A model generated the notes under the pieces. The model saw nothing but the letters and a program-made list of their open reading frames with translations. It made no database searches and had not been told where the DNA came from. From the NCBI GenBank assembly GCA_014360845.1, contig JACIWR010000002.1, forward strand, positions 1 to 33,031: 33,031 nucleotides of DNA. Reading direction: 5' to 3'. This document shows, one piece after another, positions 9,156 through 16,526 of this stretch (positions are counted from its first letter, which is position 1; each line of letters starts with the position of its first letter). Both the position numbers and the translations under genes were made by a program. Origin of the DNA: Anaerolineae bacterium (GTDB lineage Bacteria; Chloroflexota; Anaerolineae; JACIWR01).

Positions 9156-10970
9156 TTACTGGACCGGCTCCAGCTCGGTGAGCATGAGGATGGCAGTCAT
9201 GTTCCAGTAACCGTTCCAGGTGCAAGGCAGGTACTTGGGGGCACCCTCCTGGGCGGATGGCCAGTTGGTCCAATAGGTGCTGTTCCACTGAGCCCACAGG
9301 CCGTTGTACCAGAGCGGCACCGCTGGCATATCGGTCAACTGGATCCGCTGGATCTCGGCAATGACGGGCTTCATGGCCTCCGGATCAATGGGGGTCTTGT
9401 CCAGTTCAACTACCAGGTCGAAGACCTCGGGATTGTCGTACCGGCCAAAGTTCCCATTGCTCATGACATCGGTGATGGGATTGCGGAAGAGCCAGAAGTA
9501 GAAGGTCCAGGGGGTGTCACTCATGTTGGAACCAAAGTTGTTGATGGCCATATCAAAGGTGCCACCGGTGAGCTGGTCCCAGTATCCGCCAAAGTCCGGG
9601 AAGTCTGGCTGGAGGTTGATCCCCACTGCCTGGGCGCCGTTGGCGACGACCTTGATGGACTCCATCCAGTCCGTCCACCCGAAGGGGACGATGATCTTCA
9701 GCTCGATCTTGGAGCCATCGGGCGCTTCCACGAAGCCGTCCCCGTCTACGTCCTGGTAACCGGCCTCAGCCAGGATAGACCGAGCCTTGTCTGGGTCATA
9801 CGTGAAGCCCAGCTCATCAACCACGTCTTGGTCCACATACTGCTCCCAGACGGGGAGAAGACCGGTCGGGTTGCACTTTTGGACGATGTTACCGTAGACT
9901 TTGGTGACGATCTCATCCACGTCCACGGCGTAGGCCATCGCCTTGCGGAAGGCCGGGTCGTCCATCGGCTTCTTGGTGGTGTTCATGAACAGGAAGGCAG
10001 TGTTAGCGGAGAGCATGTAAGGCGGATCGTCATACCAGGTCTGAACGCCGTAACCGCCCTCCACCAGGGTGGCGATGCCGGGCAGGAAGTTGTTGCTCAG
10101 GTCCATTTCGCCCTTCAGGAACAGGCCCAGAGCCACGTTGTTGCTGGGGTTGACGATATCCACGATGTACTTGGGACCGACGGAGAGGCCCAGGGCATCC
10201 TTCGCCCACCAGCCCTCGTTCCGCTTCCAGACCATGCGGTCCTCGGAGTGGGTCTCGTAGAGGTAGGCACCCGTCCCCACCGGGGGCAGATTGTCGCCAT
10301 TGACGATGTCCTCCTCTGAGCGACCTTCCCAGAGGTGCTTGGGGACCATGGCCACGGAGTACAGGGTGTTCCCCCACTCCTGGTAGCGGACTTCCTTGAA
10401 GGTGAACTGTACCGTGTACTCGTCCACCGCCTCCACCTTATCCAGCCAGTCCCACAGCGGCTTGTAATAGACACCATCCAGTTTGCCCAGTTCGAAGGTG
10501 TAGACGACATCGGCGGAGGTGAAGGGCTCGCCGTCGCTCCACTGGACGCCCTGGCGGAGTTTTACCTCGTAGACGTTGTCACCCACCCAATCGCCGCTCT
10601 CGGCCAGCCAGGGGATGTACTCGTTCTTCAGCGGGTCGTAGAGGAAGAGGGTCTCATTGCAGAGGCCAATCACCCCCATGGCGTAGGAACCGGGCTGGAG
10701 CGGGTTCCAGGATGTGGGCGGTCCCCACTGCTTGCCGCTGGTGTAAAGGGTTTCGTTGCGGGGGTAGGTGACCTCGGCTTCCTCGGCGGGCGCTGGGGTG
10801 GCCGTGACCACTTCTACCACAGGGGTACCGGCCACAATGCGTGTGACCTCGACCTCTTTTTCCTCTGTGACGATGCGTGTGACCTCGACGGTTGCCGGTT
10901 GGCAGGCTGCTAATACAAGGGCCGCGATGGTCAGCAGGCCAACCACGGTGAGAAATTTGCTTCCTCGCAT
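9156..10970 (-). CDS. ABC transporter substrate-binding protein, family 5 (Opp/Dpp-like) lipoprotein
   Basis: Lipobox MRGSKFLTVVGLLTIAALVLAAC; QGVQWSDGEPFTSADVVYTFEL; FRKAMAYAVDVDEIVTKVY; YDPDKARSILAEAGYQDVDGDG. Confidence 0.92.
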   Translation of the reverse strand: MRGSKFLTVVGLLTIAALVLAACQPATVEVTRIVTEEKEVEVTRIVAGTPVVEVVTATPAPAEEAEVTYPRNETLYTSGKQWGPPTSWNPLQPGSYAMGVIGLCNETLFLYDPLKNEYIPWLAESGDWVGDNVYEVKLRQGVQWSDGEPFTSADVVYTFELGKLDGVYYKPLWDWLDKVEAVDEYTVQFTFKEVRYQEWGNTLYSVAMVPKHLWEGRSEEDIVNGDNLPPVGTGAYLYETHSEDRMVWKRNEGWWAKDALGLSVGPKYIVDIVNPSNNVALGLFLKGEMDLSNNFLPGIATLVEGGYGVQTWYDDPPYMLSANTAFLFMNTTKKPMDDPAFRKAMAYAVDVDEIVTKVYGNIVQKCNPTGLLPVWEQYVDQDVVDELGFTYDPDKARSILAEAGYQDVDGDGFVEAPDGSKIELKIIVPFGWTDWMESIKVVANGAQAVGINLQPDFPDFGGYWDQLTGGTFDMAINNFGSNMSDTPWTFYFWLFRNPITDVMSNGNFGRYDNPEVFDLVVELDKTPIDPEAMKPVIAEIQRIQLTDMPAVPLWYNGLWAQWNSTYWTNWPSAQEGAPKYLPCTWNGYWNMTAILMLTELEPVQ

Positions 10971-11042
10971 TTCTATCTCCTCCTATTTTTGGATGCTAAT
11001 TTATGGAAACCGACCAACCAACACGCACATTAGCTGTTCTTT

Positions 11043-12065
11043 TCAGGAGCTCATCACCTCCTTCTCGCGACATGATTTGCGGATCACGAGTTGGGTCGGT
11101 AAAACGATCCGCCTGGGTCCGGCACCGGGGTGCTCGATTAAGTCGAGCAGCATCTCCACCGCTAAAGCCCCCATCCGCCTGACGGGCTGGCGCACGGTGG
11201 TCAGCGGCGGTTCGAGCGCTGAGGCAAGGGGAATATCATCGAAGCCGACCAGGGATATATCTTGAGGCACTCTCAAGTTCTCCTGGCGGAGCGCCTTTAG
11301 AGCACCGAGAGCCATTATATCGCTGGCGACAAATACAGCACTGGGAGAAGCAGAGAGCAAACGCTGCATGCCCGCCACACCGCCGCTCTCTCTGAAATCG
11401 CCCTCGACAATCAGCTCTTCCTCAATAGGGAGATCGTGGGCTGCCAAGGCTTGACGATAGCCGCGCAGACGGTCTTGCCCAGAGATCATGTCCAGCGGGC
11501 CGGTGATGGTGCCGATGCGACGGTGTCCTAGTTGGATCAGGTGCTCAACCGCCATCCGCGCCCCGTTGACGTTGTCCACGTCCACGTAGTTGATTTGTTC
11601 GTCGGGATGTCGTCCCACGGAGACGAAGGGGATACCATCGCGCAGCAGAGAGGGGATAACGGGGTCTTGCAGGGAGGCGGAGGCCACGATCACACCGTCC
11701 ACATAGCCACTGCGCATCACACGCTGGTACGTCTTTTCCTGGCCAGTGGGATCGTTAAACAGGGAGAGCAGCAATTGGTAGTGATGGGTGTTGCAGGCTT
11801 CGGTAGCTCCTTGCAACAGGAGGGGGAAGAAGGGATCGGTGAAAAGAGTGGTCACCGTTTCGGGGATTACCATGCCAACAATACGAGTGCGATTGGTGAC
11901 CAGACTGCGAGCTACGGCGTGAGGTTGATAGCCGCACTCCTGGATCGCCTGCCAGACTCGCTCTCTGGTCTCGGCGCGGACGTTGGGGTGGTTATTGATC
12001 ACGCGCGAGACGGTGGAGCGAGAAACGCCAGCTATCTGGGCGACTTCTTCTAGGGTAGGGGGCAT
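11043..12065 (-). CDS. LacI-family transcriptional regulator
   Basis: N-terminal HTH MPPTLEEVAQIAGVSRSTVSRVINNHPNVRAETRERVWQAIQECGYQPHAVARSL plus periplasmic-binding-like effector domain. Confidence 0.95.
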   Translation of the reverse strand: MPPTLEEVAQIAGVSRSTVSRVINNHPNVRAETRERVWQAIQECGYQPHAVARSLVTNRTRIVGMVIPETVTTLFTDPFFPLLLQGATEACNTHHYQLLLSLFNDPTGQEKTYQRVMRSGYVDGVIVASASLQDPVIPSLLRDGIPFVSVGRHPDEQINYVDVDNVNGARMAVEHLIQLGHRRIGTITGPLDMISGQDRLRGYRQALAAHDLPIEEELIVEGDFRESGGVAGMQRLLSASPSAVFVASDIMALGALKALRQENLRVPQDISLVGFDDIPLASALEPPLTTVRQPVRRMGALAVEMLLDLIEHPGAGPRRIVLPTQLVIRKSCREKEVMSS

Positions 12066-12075
12066 GACTCACTCC

Positions 12076-12089
12076 TGGGAGCGCTCCCA
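12076..12089. promoter_or_regulatory. LacI-type operator O1, TGGGAGCGCTCCCA
   Basis: Perfect 14-bp palindrome 11 bp upstream of the lacI-family start codon. Confidence 0.85.
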
Positions 12090-12142
12090 ACAAAATACCA
12101 CAAAAATCGAGTGGGCATTTGTTGGACAGGCTTGGAATATTC

Positions 12143-12162
12143 TTTTGGGAGCGCTCCCAAAA
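12143..12162. promoter_or_regulatory. LacI-type operator O2, TTTTGGGAGCGCTCCCAAAA
   Basis: Perfect 20-bp palindrome with the same core as O1, immediately downstream of a minus-strand -10 box. Confidence 0.9.
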
Positions 12163-12164
12163 AT

Positions 12165-12193
12165 AGTATATCATATTTTGGGAAGTGTGTCAA
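12165..12193 (-). promoter_or_regulatory. Sigma70-type promoter for the lacI/transporter operon
   Basis: Minus strand TTGACA (12188-12193), 17-bp spacer, TATACT (12165-12170). Confidence 0.8.
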
Positions 12194-12256
12194 GGGGTTA
12201 TTCTTAAAATTTTCGTAACTGTTCAGCGGTGCGTAGTGGGAGATGAGTCTTTACAG

Positions 12257-12277
12257 CGCCGCCGGTTCACGGCGGCG
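12257..12277. repeat. Hairpin CGCCGCCG-GTTCA-CGGCGGCG between divergent promoters
   Basis: Perfect 8-bp arms with 5-nt loop. Confidence 0.6.
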
Positions 12278-12305
12278 TGATGAGGCTTGCGTTCTGTCGT
12301 GTCGG

Positions 12306-12333
12306 TTGACAGTGCGCGATAATGATGTATAAT
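12306..12333 (+). promoter_or_regulatory. Sigma70-type promoter for the TA operon
   Basis: TTGACA (12306-12311), 16-bp spacer, TATAAT (12328-12333). Overlapped by the direct repeat ATGTATA (12325-12331, 12337-12343). Confidence 0.75.
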
Positions 12334-12369
12334 ACGATGTATATATGCCTGATGAAGGAGGTGTCCGCG

Positions 12370-12627
12370 ATGACTCGCATGGTCCGCAAACAAATCTATA
12401 TTGAACCCCGGCAAGAGGCGCTGCTCAAGCGACTGGCCCGCATCACGGGTTTGACAGAAGCGGAGATTATTCGCCGCGCTGTCGAGCAACAGGTGAGGGT
12501 TATTCTCTTCCCCCGCCGTGACCTGAATGCATGGCAAGAGGAGAAGGCCTTTATAAATAACCTGGTTCAACAGGGACCTGTACCTGGGGGCAGGACTTGG
12601 CTTCGGGAGGACCTATATGAGCGCTAG
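12370..12627 (+). CDS. Ribbon-helix-helix (CopG/VapB-like) antitoxin
   Basis: MTRMVRKQIYIEPRQEALLKRLARITGLTEAEIIRRAVEQQVR; RBS AAGGAGG upstream of ATG 12370. Confidence 0.8.
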   Translation: MTRMVRKQIYIEPRQEALLKRLARITGLTEAEIIRRAVEQQVRVILFPRRDLNAWQEEKAFINNLVQQGPVPGGRTWLREDLYER

Positions 12628-13069
12628 TATTTTCGTGGACACCAACGTGCTGGTCTATGCCTATGATCGGTCTGAACCACAGAAGCAGCTACAGGCCCTG
12701 GAGGTATTGGATCGTCTGGTGACTACTGGAGTGGGTGCAATCAGTAGCCAGGTTCTCTCGGAGTTCTTTGTGGCCGTGACCCGCAAGATAGCCGCGCCAT
12801 TGACGGTGGATGAGGCTTATGAACGTATTAAGAACTATCTCCAGTCCTGGATAGTTCTCGATCTGACCGGAATGGTAGTCTTGGAGGCCGCTCGTGGGGT
12901 GCGAGATCATCAGTTCAACTTCTGGGATGCGCAAGTATGGGCGGTGGCCCGACTGAACCAGATTCCCGTCGTCTTCAGCGAAGATTTTCGGGTTGGGATG
13001 GTGGTTGAAGGGGTGCGATTTGTCAATCCTTTTGCTGAGGATTTTCAATTAGAGGAGTGGGTAGCATGA
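12617..13069 (+). CDS. PIN-domain toxin (VapC-like)
   Basis: FVDTNVLVYAYDRSEPQKQ, ISSQVLSEFFVAVTRK, FNFWDAQVWAVARLNQIPVVFSEDF; overlaps the antitoxin ORF. Confidence 0.88.
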   Translation: MSASIFVDTNVLVYAYDRSEPQKQLQALEVLDRLVTTGVGAISSQVLSEFFVAVTRKIAAPLTVDEAYERIKNYLQSWIVLDLTGMVVLEAARGVRDHQFNFWDAQVWAVARLNQIPVVFSEDFRVGMVVEGVRFVNPFAEDFQLEEWVA

Positions 13070-13130
13070 TACGTCGCTGTAGCACTGCCCAGGCTCTCGT
13101 CATCGGCGTCCAAAATGACAGAGGAGTTGA

Positions 13131-13895
13131 TCAATACCCCAGTCGCCGTGCTCGTTGATGCATCCACACCGGCGGTACCATGAACAGGACACCGCTGACT
13201 AGCAGCACCAGCAGGTCCAGCCAAGGGTTGAGCAGGCCCACGCCCAGCACGGCGTAGTTCATCAGGTCCTGGGCGTAGGTCAGCGGCGAGAGGTAGGCCA
13301 CGGTCCGCGCCGCCGGGGCCATCTCCGTCAGGGGGATGAAAGTGCCGCTGATGAACAGCAGTCCCCAGCGCAGGAGTGTACTGGGCATCTGCACATCGCC
13401 CGGATTGCGGGTGGGGATGGAGCCGAAGATCAATCCCAGGGCAGAGAAGGAGAAGGAACCCAGGATCACCCCAGCCACCAACAGCCAGGGCTGGGCAATG
13501 GTCGCCCCGAAAGCCAATACGCCGACGAGCAATGAGAATATGGACACGCCGATGGCGAAAAGAGCACCCACTGATGCCTTGCCCAGCAACAAAGTCAGGA
13601 GCGACATGGGCGCGGCCAACAGCCGGTCATAGGTCCCCAGGCGTCGCTCCAGGGGGATGATGAACGGCCCGGCTGCAGCTGCGGTGAAAAAGGTGGTTAG
13701 AGCCAGCAAGCGGGCGACTCCCTGCGCCGCTCCCATCTCCCGTCGCACCGAAAAGGAGAAGAACATGAAGAAGGGCATCATGAAGCCGAACATGATCATC
13801 CCCGGTCGGAGATAATGGACTTTCATGTCCTTCACGATTACCACCCAGGCCTGGGCCAGTTCGTCTTGCAGTCGTTGCCGCCATCCGCCTTTCAT
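13131..13895 (-). CDS. ABC-2 type transporter permease
   Basis: Multispanning ORF with LERRLGTYDRLLAAPMSLLTLLLGK and LSPLTYAQDLMNYAVLG; overlaps the ATPase ORF by 4 bp. Confidence 0.88.
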   Translation of the reverse strand: MKGGWRQRLQDELAQAWVVIVKDMKVHYLRPGMIMFGFMMPFFMFFSFSVRREMGAAQGVARLLALTTFFTAAAAGPFIIPLERRLGTYDRLLAAPMSLLTLLLGKASVGALFAIGVSIFSLLVGVLAFGATIAQPWLLVAGVILGSFSFSALGLIFGSIPTRNPGDVQMPSTLLRWGLLFISGTFIPLTEMAPAARTVAYLSPLTYAQDLMNYAVLGVGLLNPWLDLLVLLVSGVLFMVPPVWMHQRARRLGY

Positions 13896-14935
13896 CGTCT
13901 ACCTCCCATCTGACCTTTCATCCCTCGTCGCCGGGGCCTGTCGTTCTGTATTTCGTGACGCACCGTTCCTACCTGTTGGCCGGTGAGTTCCAGGAAGACA
14001 TCCTCCAAGCTGGGACCCAGCGTGCTGAGGCTGATCACTTTCAGCTCGTTCGCCCGGGCGTAGTCCGTCACCTGCGGCAGTAAAGCCGACGGGTCTTCGG
14101 TGTACAGCCGCCACTTGTCGCCCCACTTGACCGCCGTGGTCACCCCAGGCAGTGCTGTCAGAGCCTCACCCCAACCTCCCGAAGGTTCAAAACCTTCGGG
14201 AGGTTCCAACGCTACCTCTACCGATTGCACTCGCCGGAAAGTGGCTTTCAGTCGCTCCGGGGTGTCAATGGCGGCGATGCGTCCGTGGTTGATGATCGCC
14301 ACCCGATCGCAAAGCTGATTGGCCTCCTCGATCTGGTGAGTAGTCAGAAAAATCGTCGTCCCCTCGGCGTTCAGTTGGCGGATAAGGTCCCGTATGGCGC
14401 GGGCGCTCTGGACATCCAGGCCTGGCGTCGGCTCGTCCAGGAAAAGAAGGGGCGGCCGGTGGATGATGGCCATGGCAATGCTCAGGCGACGGCGCATTCC
14501 CTTGGAAAAGTTCTCCACTTTGACGTCCCGCTTCTCCCAGAGACCAAAGATTTCCAGTAACTGCTGCGCCCGCTCCGCCCGCTCGGCGCGGGGCACGCGG
14601 TAGAGTTGGGCGGTAAACATCAGGTTGTCCCAGGCAGTCAGTTCGGTGTAGACGTTGGACTCCTCCGGCACCAGACCCATTTGCCGTTTGACCGGGTAGG
14701 CCTCGCGGGCCAGGTCGTGGCCGAAGATGACGATGCGCCCCTCCGTCGGCTCCAAGAGGGTGGTCAACATGCGCTGGGTGGTGGTCTTGCCAGCGCCGTT
14801 GGGTCCCAGGAAGCCGAAGACCTCCCCCTGGCGTACCGCAAAGTTGATGTGGTCCACGGCCAGCACGCCAGATCCGGGCCGGCCGTAGACCTTGGTCAGG
14901 TTGTTCACCTCGATGGCGTAATTCAGATTCGACAC
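13892..14935 (-). CDS. ABC transporter ATP-binding protein (ABC-2/DrrA-like)
   Basis: GFLGPNGAGKTTTQRMLTTLLEPTEG, FSKGMRRRLSIAMAIIHRPPLLFLDEPTPGLD, LTTHQIEEANQLCDRVAII. Confidence 0.92.
   Translation of the reverse strand: MSNLNYAIEVNNLTKVYGRPGSGVLAVDHINFAVRQGEVFGFLGPNGAGKTTTQRMLTTLLEPTEGRIVIFGHDLAREAYPVKRQMGLVPEESNVYTELTAWDNLMFTAQLYRVPRAERAERAQQLLEIFGLWEKRDVKVENFSKGMRRRLSIAMAIIHRPPLLFLDEPTPGLDVQSARAIRDLIRQLNAEGTTIFLTTHQIEEANQLCDRVAIINHGRIAAIDTPERLKATFRRVQSVEVALEPPEGFEPSGGWGEALTALPGVTTAVKWGDKWRLYTEDPSALLPQVTDYARANELKVISLSTLGPSLEDVFLELTGQQVGTVRHEIQNDRPRRRGMKGQMGGRR
14173..14205. repeat. Intragenic palindrome AACCTCCCGAAGGTT-CAA-AACCTTCGGGAGGTT
   Basis: Perfect 15-bp arms with 3-nt loop inside the ABC ATPase CDS, encoding EPPEGFEPSGG. 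Confidence 0.9.
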
Positions 14936-14947
14936 CGTTTCTCTCCT

Positions 14948-15157
14948 CTACTCTGCCGCTTTCATCTCGGCGATGCGCTCTTCCACGGCCTTGACCTCGG
15001 CCTGTAGTTCCTTCAGGTATTCCTCCAGCCAGGCGATGCGTTCCTCGCGGGTGGGGAAGTGTCGCCCGAAGGGAAAACCAGGCCCCCAGGCCATGGGATC
15101 GCAGCAGCATCCGCCACCGTGGCCGGGATGACCGTGAGGTCCACCGTGTCCACACAT
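14948..15157 (-). CDS. Small protein: His/Cys/Gly-rich N-terminus plus coiled coil
   Basis: MCGHGGPHGHPGHGGGCCCDPMAWGPGFPFGRHFPTREERIAWLEEYLKELQAEVKAVEERIAEMKAAE; sits between PadR and ABC genes. Confidence 0.75.
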   Translation of the reverse strand: MCGHGGPHGHPGHGGGCCCDPMAWGPGFPFGRHFPTREERIAWLEEYLKELQAEVKAVEERIAEMKAAE

Positions 15158-15162
15158 ATCGT

Positions 15163-15567
15163 TCACCTCCCTTCTTCTGCTGATTGGAAATGTGCCTGGT
15201 ATTCGGCCAGGAAGCGGTCTAACCGCTCTCGCGTCCTGCGGATGTTCACCGCCCAGGCGTGCAGATACTCCAGGCCCTCGTCGGTGATCTCGTACACGCG
15301 GCGGGCTGGGCCACTCCCTTCCGTATCCCACGACGAACGCACTAATCCCTCCTGCTCGAACTGGCGCAGCGTGCGGTAGAGCAGGCCAGGGTCGGCGCCG
15401 GGGGTCTCGTCGTCCTGGCCTAATCGTTCCATGAGTTCGTAGCCGTGGGCGGGCTTTTGAGCCAGGAGCAACAGCAACCAGGGCTGCATAAAACCCCGCA
15501 CTCGCCCCCTTCCAGGACAGCAGTGCTCTTCGCTTTCGTCTTGCTCCCTGTGATGGCTGTTACACAT
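15163..15567 (-). CDS. PadR-family transcriptional regulator
   Basis: GFMQPWLLLLLAQKPAHGYELMERLGQ...DPGLLYRTLRQFEQEGLVRSSWDTEGSGPARRVYEITDEGLEYL; N-terminal MCNSHHREQDESEEHCCPGRGR. Confidence 0.9.
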   Translation of the reverse strand: MCNSHHREQDESEEHCCPGRGRVRGFMQPWLLLLLAQKPAHGYELMERLGQDDETPGADPGLLYRTLRQFEQEGLVRSSWDTEGSGPARRVYEITDEGLEYLHAWAVNIRRTRERLDRFLAEYQAHFQSAEEGR

Positions 15568-15601
15568 CGAGCGACTCCTCCGTTTAATAAGATAATGTCT
15601 G

Positions 15602-15622
15602 CTATATGACTGACACATATAG
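15602..15622. promoter_or_regulatory. Candidate PadR operator CTATATG-ACTGACA-CATATAG
   Basis: 7-bp inverted repeat upstream of the padR start. Confidence 0.55.
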
Positions 15623-15713
15623 TATAACACAGAAAACCCACTGTGTCAAGTCAAGGCAAAAGGATGAATCCGCCGTGGCACAGGTTGTCAGAGGGAAAGC
15701 TCGCGGTGGCCGA

Positions 15714-16223
15714 TCACCCGCCAAAAGTTTGGAGCACGGTGCGTGGCGGGAAGGAGATAGCTTTCTGGGGGCAGATGCGGGCGCACTCGGTGCATTCCAC
15801 CTGGCACTTCAGAGGTGAGGCCACGTAGACTCTCCGGTCGTCCGTGGTAAAGTCGAACACCTTCTCGGGGCAGAAGGAGACGCACTTGCCGCAATTGTCG
15901 CAGAGGTCCTCGTAGAGGGTGGGGAACCAGGGGATCTGCTCGCGGGGGATGCCTCGCCAGGTGCCGTACTCGGTGCGGCAGGTGCAGCCGCTTTCTTGTT
16001 GCGCGCAATATTTGCGGTACTCCCGTAGCAGAGCTTCGGCATATTCTGCTTCGCCAGCAACGGGAATGTAGTTATCCTTCCGCGCCCGGGCCAGCAATTC
16101 TGGCACCAGTGCTTCATCCGGATCACGCCCTGCCTTATAGAACTCGGCGAACATCTCGTCCAGGCCGACCATGCCGGTCATGAAGCGCCCGACCAGGATC
16201 TGACGATAGCTTAATGTGCTCAT
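15714..16223 (-). CDS. Fusion of a small helical domain and a 2x[4Fe-4S] ferredoxin domain
   Basis: N-part VGLDEMFAEFYKAG..EYAEALLREYRKYCAQQ; C-part IPREQIPWFPTLYEDLCDNCGKCVSFCPEKVFDF...KCQVECTECARICPQKAISFP. Start taken as MSTLSYRQ. Confidence 0.85.
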   Translation of the reverse strand: MSTLSYRQILVGRFMTGMVGLDEMFAEFYKAGRDPDEALVPELLARARKDNYIPVAGEAEYAEALLREYRKYCAQQESGCTCRTEYGTWRGIPREQIPWFPTLYEDLCDNCGKCVSFCPEKVFDFTTDDRRVYVASPLKCQVECTECARICPQKAISFPPRTVLQTFGG

Positions 16224-16335
16224 CGGTATTCTCTGCCAGTCTTTCTCTGCGGCGGTTGGCAAAACCGCTCTGTTAGAACAAACGACTGCCGCTGATTTGT
16301 TGCATGCCTGCCCCAGGCACTTCGATCAGCACTTT

Positions 16336-16482
16336 TCACCCACCTTCGAGAGCCTCGTTGGCCTTCTTTTTCAGATGCTGTTCGATGAATTGCAGGGCTG
16401 CCTCTTTGTCTTGATCAATGATGATGCGACAGAGCTCCAGCAGTTCTTCGTCGCTCAGGGGTATGACCAGCGCTTTTTTCAT
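16336..16482 (-). CDS. Small helical hypothetical protein (48 aa)
   Basis: MKKALVIPLSDEELLELCRIIIDQDKEAALQFIEQHLKKKANEALEGG; co-directional with neighbours. Confidence 0.6.
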   Translation of the reverse strand: MKKALVIPLSDEELLELCRIIIDQDKEAALQFIEQHLKKKANEALEGG

Positions 16483-16526
16483 GCTTTGCTTCCTCCTCGA
16501 TGACCGGGCAGCGAGGCCGGGATGGT

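Noticed and set aside
12322-12369. Upstream Met start of the antitoxin ORF
   Set aside because: It would overlap the -10 box; the AAGGAGG RBS supports ATG at 12370.
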